In this document: in pieces, positions 48,401 through 58,338 of the stretch | Numbering within the stretch: the first letter of the stretch is position 1 | How the letters are laid out: each line of letters begins with the position of its first letter | Assembly: GCA_035771175.1 (NCBI GenBank) | Contig: CM069613.1 | Coordinates: 5,514,001-5,578,000, forward strand | DNA length: 64,000 nucleotides | Origin: Paratinospora sagittata | Taxonomy: Eukaryota > Streptophyta > Magnoliopsida > Ranunculales > Menispermaceae | Direction of reading: 5' to 3' | Translations under genes and position numbers: made by a program | The notes under the pieces: model-generated | Seen by the model: only the letters and a program-made list of their open reading frames with translations | The model's database searches: none | Told to the model about the DNA's origin: nothing

Positions 48401-51400
48401 TGAGGCGTACACCTCAGAGTGTTGAGGCGTACGCCTCGATGCTTAAGCCTCAACTTTACCATATTAAAAATTCATTTAAAAAAAAAACAAAATCAATTTA
48501 TGTGTATGGCTTTTAAATTATTATAATCAATCATTTTAGTTTTTAAGAATTAATTTTCTTTCATATGAGATGAACTCAAGCTTTTACTCTTAAATGAGTT
48601 AAAAAAGGTTGAGGCCATCATTGAAAAGGCCCCATTCTAATAATATATTGTTAAAGTTTGTTAACAATAGTACAACTACTTACCTAACAATTTAAAACTT
48701 TTGAAAAAGTATTCTAATTGAAATTTAAATCAACTAAAAAATAGGGAGAAATGGCAAAGACCTAATATTTTTACAATATATTTGTTGGCCTTCCATTCGT
48801 TCATGCTTTTAATTTTGGAATGCTTAACATATGATATGTGCTTTACTTAGTTCTTAATGATGTTAAGAGAAATCACTCAAGTACTTTACACATAAGTAAG
48901 AATAGTTTATATTTTGCTTATTTTAGATGTTTCTTCTTTTATTATTGATAATTTGTATTTTTTAGATTTTTTGTTTTTATTAATTCTTTTATGTATTTTC
49001 TTTAAAAATGTGAGGCTTAGGCCTCATACAGCCTTGAGGCTTATGCCTTGCCTCACAAAGGCAAACCACCACGATTACGCCTTAATGCTTTTTTAGGCCT
49101 TGAATACAAAAAATAAAATATGTCCAAACAAACTCCTGTTCTTTTATGCAGAGTGCCTGAAGGGAGGAGACCACATCCAATTGGTACATGTAGACTAAAT
49201 TGCACACTGTAGGGACTCTTTTTTCTGGGTCTCTTCTTCCACTACTATGTTTTTTCTCTATAGTTAACTCTCTTGTTCTGTATTGAAGTAATTCTTCTTA
49301 TTCTTATATTCTCAAAACATTTTTTTTAATCCTCCCCTACCCAACCTCTTTTGGCCCAGTATTCACCGAAAAGTGTTCTTTTTTATTCACGGGACCAACA
49401 CTTGGGAGTTGGGAGTGTGAAGAATGAATACTGTTCTGCTCCAATAGCGTCCTTCCACCTGAAAGTTGAAATTCGAAATGTGAAATAATGAAATCTCCCA
49501 TGTTTAGCGTTTTCTTTTGGAATTTCCAACCATTTTATATTCTTTAAAATTATTTAAGTGATATATGTGCTAGTTATCTATAAAATATAAACCTCACAGT
49601 TATTAAGCTTATTATTTACATTTGGAGGCCGGCCTTCAGCTTTGACCAGGGAAATGCCGCACTTCAACCCCTAGCATTAAAGAACACTAGAAATAGAGCG
49701 TAGAATTTCATCCTCTCAAGTTGACAATAGCCAAAATCATTTTAACAAGAAGAGAAAGTCTGATGCAACACCGAATGACGTAACCCCATCTTAACCAAAA
49801 GTTAACTTCATGATAGGGAAGAAAAACTTCTCATGTTCTTCCCCTCCTAATCCAAGTATTCCTCATGGAAGATGGAAATTATTAAAGAACAACATTCTCA
49901 ATTGCAGATCACGCCATTGAGGAAATGTCACAACTCACTAGTATCATTAATGCAAGGTAAATAGCATTCAGAAGCACATCACCTTGGCAGCAGAAACAGC
50001 AGCCTCACCCAAGTGGGAGCGGAATTCATTAGCAATATTAGGCTGCATCAACGAAGCCCTTGAAACTTTAGTTACTAAAAACAGTGTATATGCAAAATTC
50101 AAATGCAAGCATTACCGCTGGTGCTTCTTCAATTATCTTCTGGTGTCTTCTCTGCATACTGCAGTCTCTTTCATATAAATGCAAAACATTACCATGTTTG
50201 TCTCCAAATATCTAATGAAAAAGATATTCAAAAAGATCCCTTAGATGGAAATGTTATAGGTTTGACAAGATATTAAAAAGTTTAACAAAGAAAAATCAAG
50301 AAGGCTGGTTTGGAAGATGACCTGGACTTCTATGTGTCTTGGTCGAGTGATATATTTCTCCAGCAAGATTGTACTTACACCAAAAGAAGCAGCAGCCTCA
50401 CGTTGTGCTCCCAATAAAGAATCAACAAATTCATCTGGACTTTGCACTATCCTCATACCCTGGAATATTTAATATGTGTGTAAAATAAAACACATGCCCT
50501 TATAATCATTTTCCCATGGTAACACCAAAGTAAGTATATTTTCTCTCCTTTTGATGAACTAAGTCACTAACAGCAAACACAAATCCAAAACTACACTTCA
50601 TGATCCAAAAATATGAAACACAGGAATAAACACTATTGCATGAATCCAGAAAAATTTGTATTCATTTTTCTTGATTCCAATATCTATCTTTTCTTAAGGA
50701 GACAGAAAGTAGCAAAAGATTCCATGAGCTGGTATTGATATGCTAAGATTACTATCAGCTGGAAGAGAAAAGATCTCTCCCTATGAAGGAGGTTGGGGAC
50801 TTGGATACAAGATCACTGAGATTTACAAATAAAATAGGGAATTTTTGCATCCAATACCTGTTATTGTTAAATAAAAGAAACTAGTAAAAATTGAAAGCCA
50901 AGAGATACCAAGGAGTGAAAATTTTAGGTATTTGGGATTAATTATCCATCAAGAAGGTGAAAAAGGTGAAGATGTGGATCATAGAGTTAAAGCGGGATGG
51001 GCTAAATGGAGGAGTGTTTTGGTAGTATTACATGATTGACGCATCCCATTGAAGTTGAAAGGAAAATTTTATAAAACCGCTATTAAGCTAACTATGTTGT
51101 AGCACTCCAATTCTCCATTTTTGTGTATGCACATGTAATTCTTCACAAAATGCCGGGAAAATACAAGAAAATGAAGAACTGGAGAGTTACATTTGAGAAA
51201 ATACACGAAAATGAAGAACCGGAGCGTTACATATGCTATAAGGAACAGAATGTTGCGATAGAGAAACAACATGTGAACAAATTAAGTGTAATGGAAATGC
51301 GCATGTTTAGATGAATATGTAGTGAAACACTAAAAGATAAAATTACAAATGAATATCAACATGAAATGGTAGGAGTAGCTCCACTTGAAGATAAAATGAG

Positions 51401-54400
51401 AGAAAACGGATTAAGGTGGTTTGGACACATAAAACAAAGACCATTAGATGCTCCAGGTAGGAAGAGTGATCTTTTAACAATCACGATAATGATAGAGGTA
51501 GAGGTAGACCTAAAATTACATGGACAGAAGTAATTAAGAAAGATATATGATCTATAATTTGAATGTTAACTTAGCACTAGATAGAACAAAGTGGAGGAAG
51601 CAGATTCATGTAGTCAACCCCATGTAGTTAGAAAATGGCTTAGTTGAGTTGAGTTGAAGTCAAATTTTAGCCCATACAATTTTAATTTGAGGGTAGTTAG
51701 TCTCCCCCACCTTTTGACTATTGCTGACTAGATAAGAAATTTTGGAAATTCTCAAATTTTCCCTTAGTAGATGAAAAAGTTTAAATAAGGGAGAATGAAC
51801 AGAGATGGTGAAGGTGCATAAAGAACTGCATCTCAAGTTGTGAAGTGACTGACAGCTTTGATGAGAGCGCAAAATTTGTTTGTTTCTTCAAGTTTAGCAA
51901 AATAACGAACTTGCTAGCAAGAATGGAAACTAATCACCCATTTTTGAGCTAGTGATCATATAAAAAATCAGTTAATGAATTCAATATCAACCAATCACAC
52001 CATTTTGAAATGGTGAAACCCAAAACTTGCTAGCAAGAATGAAAACCAATCATCCATTTTGAAATGGTGATCATCTCAAAATCAAATGAGTGCCCAAAAC
52101 TTGTTTGTTTCTTCAAATTTAACAAAACAACAAACTTGCTTGCAAGAATGAAACCCAAACGCCCATTTTGGAGATAGTGATCATCTAAAAATCAGTTGAT
52201 GATTTCAATAGCAGCCATTTGATTTTGAGATAAATGGTGAATATTGTTTAAACTTTGAACTGAAATTGAGAGTATGAGGGAAACTTGGGATGCTTATATG
52301 CACAGGAAAAGATATCCAATTGAAATTTCTCTCATTTTGATATTTAACTTTGACCATCTTGTTTATAGTAAGTGCCCAAACTTAGGAATCTGTTCTGGTA
52401 AAAACACCTTCTATTTTAATATTCAATTTAACTCTGTTAAAAAAAAAACTTTAATTGCTCCCTGGGAATCCCATTGGTCATTATGCAATTCCTTCACCAT
52501 TATTTTGGACCATTCTTTTGGTATTAGGTATTAGCTTTCCACTGATCATCATATCTTCTTTAATGGATTTTTTTACCCTGAAGTATAGAACAACTCTTTC
52601 CTTAGGGTCGAACAAGTCATATGAAAAGCAAACCTTTCAAAGAACCAAAAGGAAAAAAACAGAAGAAAAACATAAAGCATACCTTCCCTCCACCCCCATG
52701 TGTTGGCTTTATCAATAAAGGATATCCAATTTTGTCAGCTTCCAATTTCATGAACTCAATGTCCTGTTCATCACCGTGATATCCTGGCACAAGTGGAACT
52801 CCTGCTGCACCCATTATCCTCTTTGACGCACTGGAAGATGCATTAAAGAACCGATCATTATAAACTTGAGGTGCAATTGTGGTTTAGAGAAAGCAGAGGA
52901 GGAAGCCTAAAGAAAATGAATGATTGTAATAATGATCACATATAAGGTTTCATAAAGCACATCAGAATTGATAGATGGGGGTAGATAACAAATTTGATAT
53001 CATATCACCACGCTTCCTGAAGTTATTTTATGTAGAAATATATGAGCAAGAGACATCTAGATAGGAAAGAAAAAAAAAACACCACAATGTCAAAACAAGC
53101 TAGGAAAAAAAGAAATGACTCAACAACCACCTAGCAAAAAGAAGAAAAGGGAAAAAGAAAAGCTAGTAAACAGGGATCCTCCTGAGTCGGTACCTTTTAT
53201 CACCCATATCCCGAATTGCAGATGCTGGAGGTCCAATAAAAGTGAGCCCCTCAGCTTCACAAAGTTGAGCAAACTCAGCATTTTTTGATAGGAAACCATA
53301 GCCCGGGTGGATAGCCTAAATACCAAAAACCATAAACCCCTACTAAGAAGTAAGTCATAGCAAGTTTCTTAATTCTTAACTATAACGTTTTGACATTCTT
53401 TGGCGAATGGTTGCAACATGAATTACAAAGTTGTTAAATTCCAAATATAACAAAATTTAGTATTTTTCTTTACATTAAAATCCATGATAGAATAACAATA
53501 TTGCACCTAGAGTATAACAACATGAAGCAAGGAAATCTAAAAAGAAAGAGGGAAAATTATAAATGTTGGGTCCGTGTTTAGATTGTAGACTAGGAAGGTT
53601 ATTGTGGTGTGCTAAAGAATGGATTGCAGTATCAACTGATAATCAAATATCCTTTTTCAGCTAAAAATGCATTGAAATTAAATGAATTAGTTGCAAAAAA
53701 ATAAAATAAGATAAGTAGTGGCAATTTGACAATTTTCCTTTTTCTTTTTGGTAGGAAAACAGGGTCCTTGTAGGCCTCACCTATGTACAAATTTAAGAAG
53801 AAAAGCAGGTGGCTGTACATGCATTTTGGGATTTCTCTAGCATTCTTTTCAGAAAAAAAAAGGCAAAGCCTAAGCAGAAATTCTTAAGTGTACAAAAGAC
53901 ACTGCAAAAATATTTCTATATACTAACTACAACTAAAAAATTGGATATCAAGTAAAAAAATATTGCTCAATGCAAGCTAAGCATTTTCTAATGGCACAAA
54001 GAAAATTCTTTCTTAGCAAGTTTCATGACAGAAAATTACTCAGCTTTGTTAATTAAATTATCTACTTCCTTCCTTCCTCTTTGCCCCTAATATTGACCTG
54101 TAATATCCTCGAGTAAGAAAGCTTTAAAGTTATAAATCTCAATCATAGGTACAGCATCATACAAACGTGTACTATATTTGGTGACTTACCCTTCATAGAA
54201 TGGAGTAGACTGGAGGAAATAGATTCATATGGTCATCCCCATGTAGTTGAGGGAAGCTCTGTTGAGTTTATATATATATATATAATTATTATTAGAATGC
54301 AAAGGTATTGAGGCCTTTCGAGTAGGGGTGAAAGTTCAACGCGACCAACTCGCCCGACCGGATCAGATTCGAGCAGGTTTTATCACTACAGTCGAGGGGC

Positions 54401-56374
54401 TTGGGTGGTCCAAATGACTCGCCCAAAATGTCGGGTCGATTTTTAAGTCCATTAAATAGAACCCAACATCAACCCGATCCACCTGACATCTATATATTTA
54501 CACATGTTATTAGTATATATACATATTTATATACAAATAAACAGAACAAAAATAAAAGAAAAAAATAAAAAAATAAAAAAAATCGAAGGGGCTTCCAATA
54601 AAAGGGAAACCCCAAGACCACAACCTTCATGGGAGTGCAACTTCAAAATTGAAGCGAGGTAAGAGAGTAAGGGGGCGGGGGTACTTCTAGGGGGAGAACC
54701 CCCACCCCCTCTCCCACATCTTCCAATCCAAAACCTCTACAATCTCCCAACCTCCCTGGAATACCTCTTTGACAAAGAAGCCGCCGTTCAACGCTGATCA
54801 TGGGGTGAAAACCTACAACACTACACAGGCTCCACGTACCTCGCTGGTGCCATCAACAACACCGGAAAGGACTCCGTTGAAGGCCTCACGGCCGCCAAGC
54901 CCGGCGACTCGTTGAAGCATAGGGTTAATAGGGTTTTGAATTCTAGTGGACAGACTAGAAGAAGATATGGGAATTCATTGGGTGAAATGGGCTTGATTTT
55001 TGTTGGATTGGAGAGCGGTGTAACGCATTTGAGAAGATTGGATGATTTTCTAAGCAGCGTCTTAGCTGGATTGGGCACTAGAGCGCTTTCTAAGGTGGCA
55101 TCTAGGTCGCAGCCAGTGGCGTTTGCCGGGGCGATTGGAGGGTTGGCGGCTGGTGCAGCTGTCGCAGGTAAGCAAGTGATCAAGAGATATGTGCCTATTT
55201 AGATATGATGTTTTTAGTTGAGGTTTATAGTTTATTTTGTGGTTTTTGGGTTTTGGGTGATTTTGATGGGTTGGATTGAGTTGTTTGTCAAATTTGTTTA
55301 TGTTATGGAATAGGTAGATAGTTATAGTTCATTCCCCAAACTACAAACTAGCCAACATTGTTAATATCTATCTATCTTCATTTGATATACATAGTTGAAC
55401 CCCTACTTGACGAATATAACTTTTAGGTCAAGTGGCTCCTAACATGTTATCAAAGCATTGTTATTTTGGAGGTCTTATGTTCAAAACTCTTTGCAAGCAT
55501 ATTTGCTTGTTTATCCAATTTATCAATCATGTCTTTCCTCCCCATTTTAAATCTATTCCATGTGCTATCATGCACGTGGGGATGAGTGTTATTATCTATC
55601 TACTTCACTTAATATACATAGTTGAACCCCTACCTGACAGCTATAGCTTTTAGGTCAAGCAGTTTCTATCAAACATAAGCCTCTAGCAAGATAAAAAATC
55701 TTCAACTCAAGAAGACTTTTGTGAGAACTCGTTCTTATTTTAATTTCACCTCTAGTAACTTAAATACTGCAGGGTAAGTGATTACACAGCATGCCTATGC
55801 ATCCGACAGCTACTTCAACCTAGCGACCAGTTCCACCCAGATTTTTGAGCAGCTTACAAGTCCCAAAATTTCAGCATCAAAGACAATCCCCCAAACACAC
55901 CAAAATCAGCAAGAAATGATCACAAATTAGGAGCAGTAATGGAATCTTCACGACAACAGTAAATTAGTCACGATCATCATTCTATCTAAAAAAATCTTGC
56001 TCAAGAACCATGAAACTAACTAAATAAGTTGCTACCTGTGCACCAGAACGAATCGCAGCTTGAACGATCTCCGAAGCATTCAAGTAGCTCAACCTAGCAG
56101 GAGGAGGACCGATCCTCACGGCCTCATCGGCCGACTTCACATGAAGACTATCTTTATCAGCATCGCTGTAAACCGCGACGGTTCGAATCCCTAATCTCTT
56201 CGAAGTTCTCATGATTCTGCACGCTATTTCTCCCCTGTTAGCGATCAGGATCTTCTCTATGCATTGGCTCTTCTTGTTTTCCGGCGATTCCGATAGCAAT
56301 CTGACTTGAATTAGAGAAAAATTGTTATTCCTCAACGATTTCAGCTGAGTTCTTCGAAGAATTATTGACCCCAT
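42424..56374 (-). CDS. MCCA: Methylcrotonoyl-CoA carboxylase subunit alpha, mitochondrial
   Basis: Sixteen exons on the minus strand: 56036-56374, 53194-53315, 52683-52830, 50322-50459, 50116-50211, 49983-50042, 47380-47472, 47160-47271, 46223-46327, 45648-45784, 44911-45145, 44667-44833, 44328-44444, 43025-43267, 42848-42943, 42424-42432. All junctions are GT-AG and in phase, giving 738 aa (plant MCCA is about 730-740). This is the biotin-carrying subunit of leucine breakdown in the mitochondrial matrix; it carboxylates its biotin with ATP and bicarbonate and passes CO2 to MCCB. Seen: an Arg-rich transit-peptide-like start, biotin carboxylase N-domain ([15 protein letters not shown]), ATP-grasp with GGGGKGMR (residues 199-206), HNAGTVEFI and [13 protein letters not shown], biotin carboxylase C-domain ([19 protein letters not shown]), and a biotinyl domain with EAMKM (Lys702). 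The final exon codes only Asp-Glu-stop. I start at ATG 56374, since the further upstream codon in frame is TTG. No damage seen. Confidence 0.95.
42590..42790. repeat. Possible small LTR-like repeat in MCCA intron 15
   Basis: Contains AGTCCCACATTGGAAG, a word common in plant dispersed repeats, and a run of telomere-like AAACCCTAAAT words near 42690. Ends and class are not determinable. Confidence 0.3.
43480..43990 (+). pseudogene. RTE LINE 3' fragment in MCCA intron 13
   Basis: Broken plus-strand reading resembles the region after the RTE reverse transcriptase (IEQNVG at a position where related copies read YGTECW, then methionine-rich remnants). It parallels 50890-51660 but is more decayed. 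Antisense to MCCA. Confidence 0.45.
46480..46870 (+). repeat. Probable solo LTR in MCCA intron 8
   Basis: Same family as the LTR at 12775-13194 (opposite strand): shared stretches include AAATAGAGTTCTAATAG and TATATAAGGAGCTCC. The latter looks like the LTR core promoter, so a TATA box points antisense to MCCA. Ends are approximate and no target duplication was found. Confidence 0.5.
48118..48195. mobile_element. Short relic of the CCTAGGC MITE family in MCCA intron 6
   Basis: TGCCTAGGCAACGCC and CATCTAGACATCACCCTGGCGCC resemble the end regions of the element at 8160-8576. Too short to place its borders. Confidence 0.4.
48310..49110. mobile_element. Foldback element rich in GAGGC(G/T)TACGCCTC palindromes, MCCA intron 6
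   Basis: Both ends are packed with short palindromes: GAGGCGTACGCCTC, GAGGCTTAAGCCTC, GAGGCTTACGCCTC (48330-48450) and GAGGCTTAGGCCTC, GAGGCTTATGCC (49010-49080). Between them is about 550 bp of AT-rich, non-coding DNA. Terminal sequence is a loose inverted match (CTTTAAAAATCAT...GAGGC on the left, GCCTTAATGCTTTTTTAGGC on the right). A non-autonomous DNA transposon is the likely class; superfamily unknown. Confidence 0.5.
49111..49982 (-). other. Remainder of MCCA intron 6
   Basis: No coding frame, repeat end or RNA gene recognised in this part of the intron. Confidence 0.4.
50890..51660 (+). pseudogene. RTE LINE 3' fragment in MCCA intron 3
   Basis: Plus-strand conceptual reading: [30 protein letters not shown], then [10 protein letters not shown] (51276-51310), [25 protein letters not shown] (51368-51445) and a C-terminal tail ending ...VEEADSC with the final CCCATGTAGTTAGAAAATGGCTTAGTTGAG. 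These are the classic C-terminal landmarks of plant RTE LINEs. Stops and a frameshift break it. Antisense to MCCA. Confidence 0.72.
51870..52225. repeat. Three-copy degenerate tandem repeat in MCCA intron 3
   Basis: The phrase ACTTGCTAGCAAGAATG recurs at about 51909, 52024 and 52132 (spacing 115 and 108 bp), each followed by a CCCATTTT...TGATCAT block. Copies differ by point changes, so the array is old. Confidence 0.65.
54180..54275 (+). pseudogene. RTE LINE tail in MCCA intron 1
   Basis: TAGAATGGAGTAGACTGGAGGAAATAGATTCAT...CCCATGTAGTTGAGGGAAGCTCTGTTGAGTT matches the last 70 bases of the RTE fragment ending at 51660. A (TA)n run follows at 54269. Confidence 0.5.
54318..54500. mobile_element. 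Fragment of the GGGGTG hAT-type MITE family
   Basis: Begins AGTAGGGGTGAAAGTTCAA and contains GACCGGATCAG, CGGGTCGAT and CCCGATCCACC words, like the MITE at 35923-36532. The right terminal repeat is not present, so it is truncated or decayed. Confidence 0.4.
54700..55202 (+). pseudogene. TIM23-like retropseudogene in MCCA intron 1
   Basis: Intronless plus-strand homology to the plant mitochondrial inner-membrane translocase subunit TIM23. It reads from [18 protein letters not shown] (54717 on), through a TGA stop in place of a sense codon near 54795, [15 protein letters not shown], then an open part 54912-55202 with [22 protein letters not shown] and the family-typical end [17 protein letters not shown]. 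The N-terminal third is missing and there is one nonsense codon. No poly(A) tract is obvious after the stop. It is most likely a processed or duplicated copy, opposite in strand to MCCA. Confidence 0.8.
55354..55676 (+). mobile_element. Complete TRIM element with 5-bp target duplication, MCCA intron 1
   Basis: Terminal direct repeats 55359-55444 (86 bp) and 55587-55671 (85 bp) both start TGTTA and end in CA, and align end to end at roughly 80 percent by eye. A degenerate initiator-Met primer site TGTTATCAAAGC lies at 55445-55456 directly after the first repeat, and a purine tract (CGTGGGGATGAG) directly before the second. The 5-bp duplication AACAT flanks it (55354-55358 and 55672-55676). The whole element is 313 bp with no coding space, the definition of a terminal-repeat retrotransposon in miniature. 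Confidence 0.85.
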
Positions 56375-56460
56375 TAGCGACAATCTTCGAGTTCGAGCTC
56401 TGCGAATGTAACAGATATAGCTTTGTTCATCGTGATATCGGCGATATTTATATAACTTGC
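56375..56460 (-). promoter_or_regulatory. MCCA core promoter and 5' UTR
   Basis: On the minus strand TATATAAATA occupies 56445-56454, 71 bp upstream of the ATG. A start near 56415 gives a leader of about 40 nt. Confidence 0.6.
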
Positions 56461-57360
56461 GGGTGTTGATATTGTCAGCCTGGTTAGACGGTCGTCCCGG
56501 TGTTATGACCGTCAGTTTTTTCTAGGGAGTTGTTCTAAAGGATTAGAGATCACCTGTAACCGTCAGATTGTTTAGGGACGATGATACGCTTGGGTCTACG
56601 ATAGATCCTGGTTCAACCGATAAGTACTTGCGTACTAGTAATTGATAGTTGAGGAACGTGTGTCATGGCAATGACGTGGAAGATCTTGTCAAAAGTTTAA
56701 AGATAATGTAATATCATGAGTCTATATATGACTGCCTGTTTTGTTTTTTTTTTGTTTTTTTTGCATGTATGCTTTATAATAAATACCCTAAATCATTCAA
56801 ATACTAACCCTTTTTGAATCCCTTCACATATTTTAGAACAAGATTAAGATTTAGGAAATTGAAGGAAGCGGATCCACTTCCTAACTCACACTGACCCAAA
56901 TCCAAGTTAAGGGACAATGTGTCTAACAAAAGGATTTGGACCCTTGATTAATCAAGCGCATACACTTGTAATCCCATTTTCTTTCCATCACTATAGTCGT
57001 CCTTAATCTTTCCATGTGAAAACACATTTGGAAGATGTGAATTTTGGTAGCTCATAGTTAGTGTAGCTAGAAAAGGACTATAATCACCAATCAGTTTGGC
57101 AGGGTGTGAGGTCTTGTTTCATCTTCATCACACAGGTGGGATGACATGGCCTTTGCTCAGTGCAAAACTCTTTTGTTGTGGCCACGTCTGGGTACACTCA
57201 CATGTCATTGAATAGAATGTCTTGTATCCCCTTAATTATTTGTGCTCATTTCAAGTGAATTAATCTTTATATATAGTGCATGCATGCTGGCGTGGGAACA
57301 CCACCTTGAATCACCAATAAAAAGAAAGAGACTATGAACCCTCTATAGGGAAAGAGTACC
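56461..57360. other. Intergenic sequence upstream of MCCA
   Basis: Probable distal promoter of MCCA. No gene, repeat end or RNA gene recognised. Confidence 0.45.
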
Positions 57361-57365
57361 GTGGT

Positions 57366-58338
57366 TGTCACACCCTGGGTTGCACAGCGTGCCCCCTACC
57401 CAGGTGCGGGCGCACCCCCTCGGGGCGAACGCCTAAGCCATTATGGATCCATAATATTGTCACATCTAGCCGAATTCGCGATACCCAACAGGGCCCTAGT
57501 AACGGACTAAATCATTTACCCCCACTATTCATGAATAGTGAAGGGCCTCCCCCAGAATCGAACTCGAGACCTCCCTTAAGGAGTCTAATTTCGCATTCTG
57601 AGTAGCCACTGAACCATTGGCTCAGTGGTTACTCAAGTTGCGAAATCTAACCTTATGAGGAAGAGGTTGCGAGTTCAAACTTGGGGGAGGCCCTATATTA
57701 TTCATGGGAGTGTGAATAATATGGATAAATGATCTCGGTGTCCGGCGTCCTTGTGTGGTGTGGCTGGCCGAGATGGGACAATATTATGGATCCATAATGG
57801 CTAGGCGTTCGCCCCGAGGGGGTGCGCCCGCACCTGGGTAGGGGGCACGCTGTGCAACCCAGGGTGTGACAAAAAGGCCTTATGTATACAATGGATACTC
57901 AAGTTGCGAAATCTAACCTTATGAGGAAGAGGTTGCGAGTTCGAACTTGGGGGAGGTCCTCCCTGTGCTGTGGATTGTGCAGGGGGATAAATGATCTCGG
58001 TGACCGGCGTCCTTGTGTGGCGTGGCTGGCCGAGATGGGACAATATTATGGATCCATAATGGCTAGGCGTTCGCCCCGAGGGGGTGCGCCCGCACCTGGG
58101 TAGGGGGCACGCTGTGCAACCCAGGGTGTGACAAAAAGGCCTTATGTATATACAGAAGGATTACCCCTCACTGTACCACACAATATTGTCTCCTGGCCAC
58201 CCGGCGCACGGATCGCAACCACCCTTTGTCCACAACAGTGCATAGCACAGTGCGGGGCCTCCCCACGGTTCGAACACCGGACCTCCCCCTCGAGGAGTCC
58301 TTCGTCGCAACCACTGAGCCAATGGTTCAGGTAAGCGA
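57366..58338. repeat. Cluster of four tRNA-headed SINE-like units in both orientations
   Basis: Unit 1 (57620 down to 57366, minus) and unit 2 (about 57616-57871, plus) meet head to head at the palindrome CCACTGAACCATTGGCTCAGTGG. Unit 3 (57893-58132, plus) is a tandem copy of unit 2 without its first bases. Unit 4 (58338 down to about 58160, minus) is a diverged relative. Each head has a box-A-like TGGCTCAGTGGTTA and a box-B-like sequence (GCGAGTTCGAACTT in unit 3, GGTGTTCGAACCG in unit 4). Units 1-3 end in CAACCCAGGGTGTGACA. The centre is GC-rich in an AT-rich region. The heads look like tRNA-derived SINEs, but the TGTCACACCC ends would also suit LTR starts. Confidence 0.55.

Noticed and set aside
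56375..56383. MCCA start three codons upstream (LSL before MGS)
   Set aside because: That codon is TTG; the first ATG in frame is at 56374, and it gives a good transit-peptide-like start.
57600..57690. A functional tRNA gene at the box A/B-like sequences
   Set aside because: No acceptor stem or anticodon arm can be folded around the boxes; the units continue into a shared non-tRNA body, as in SINEs.
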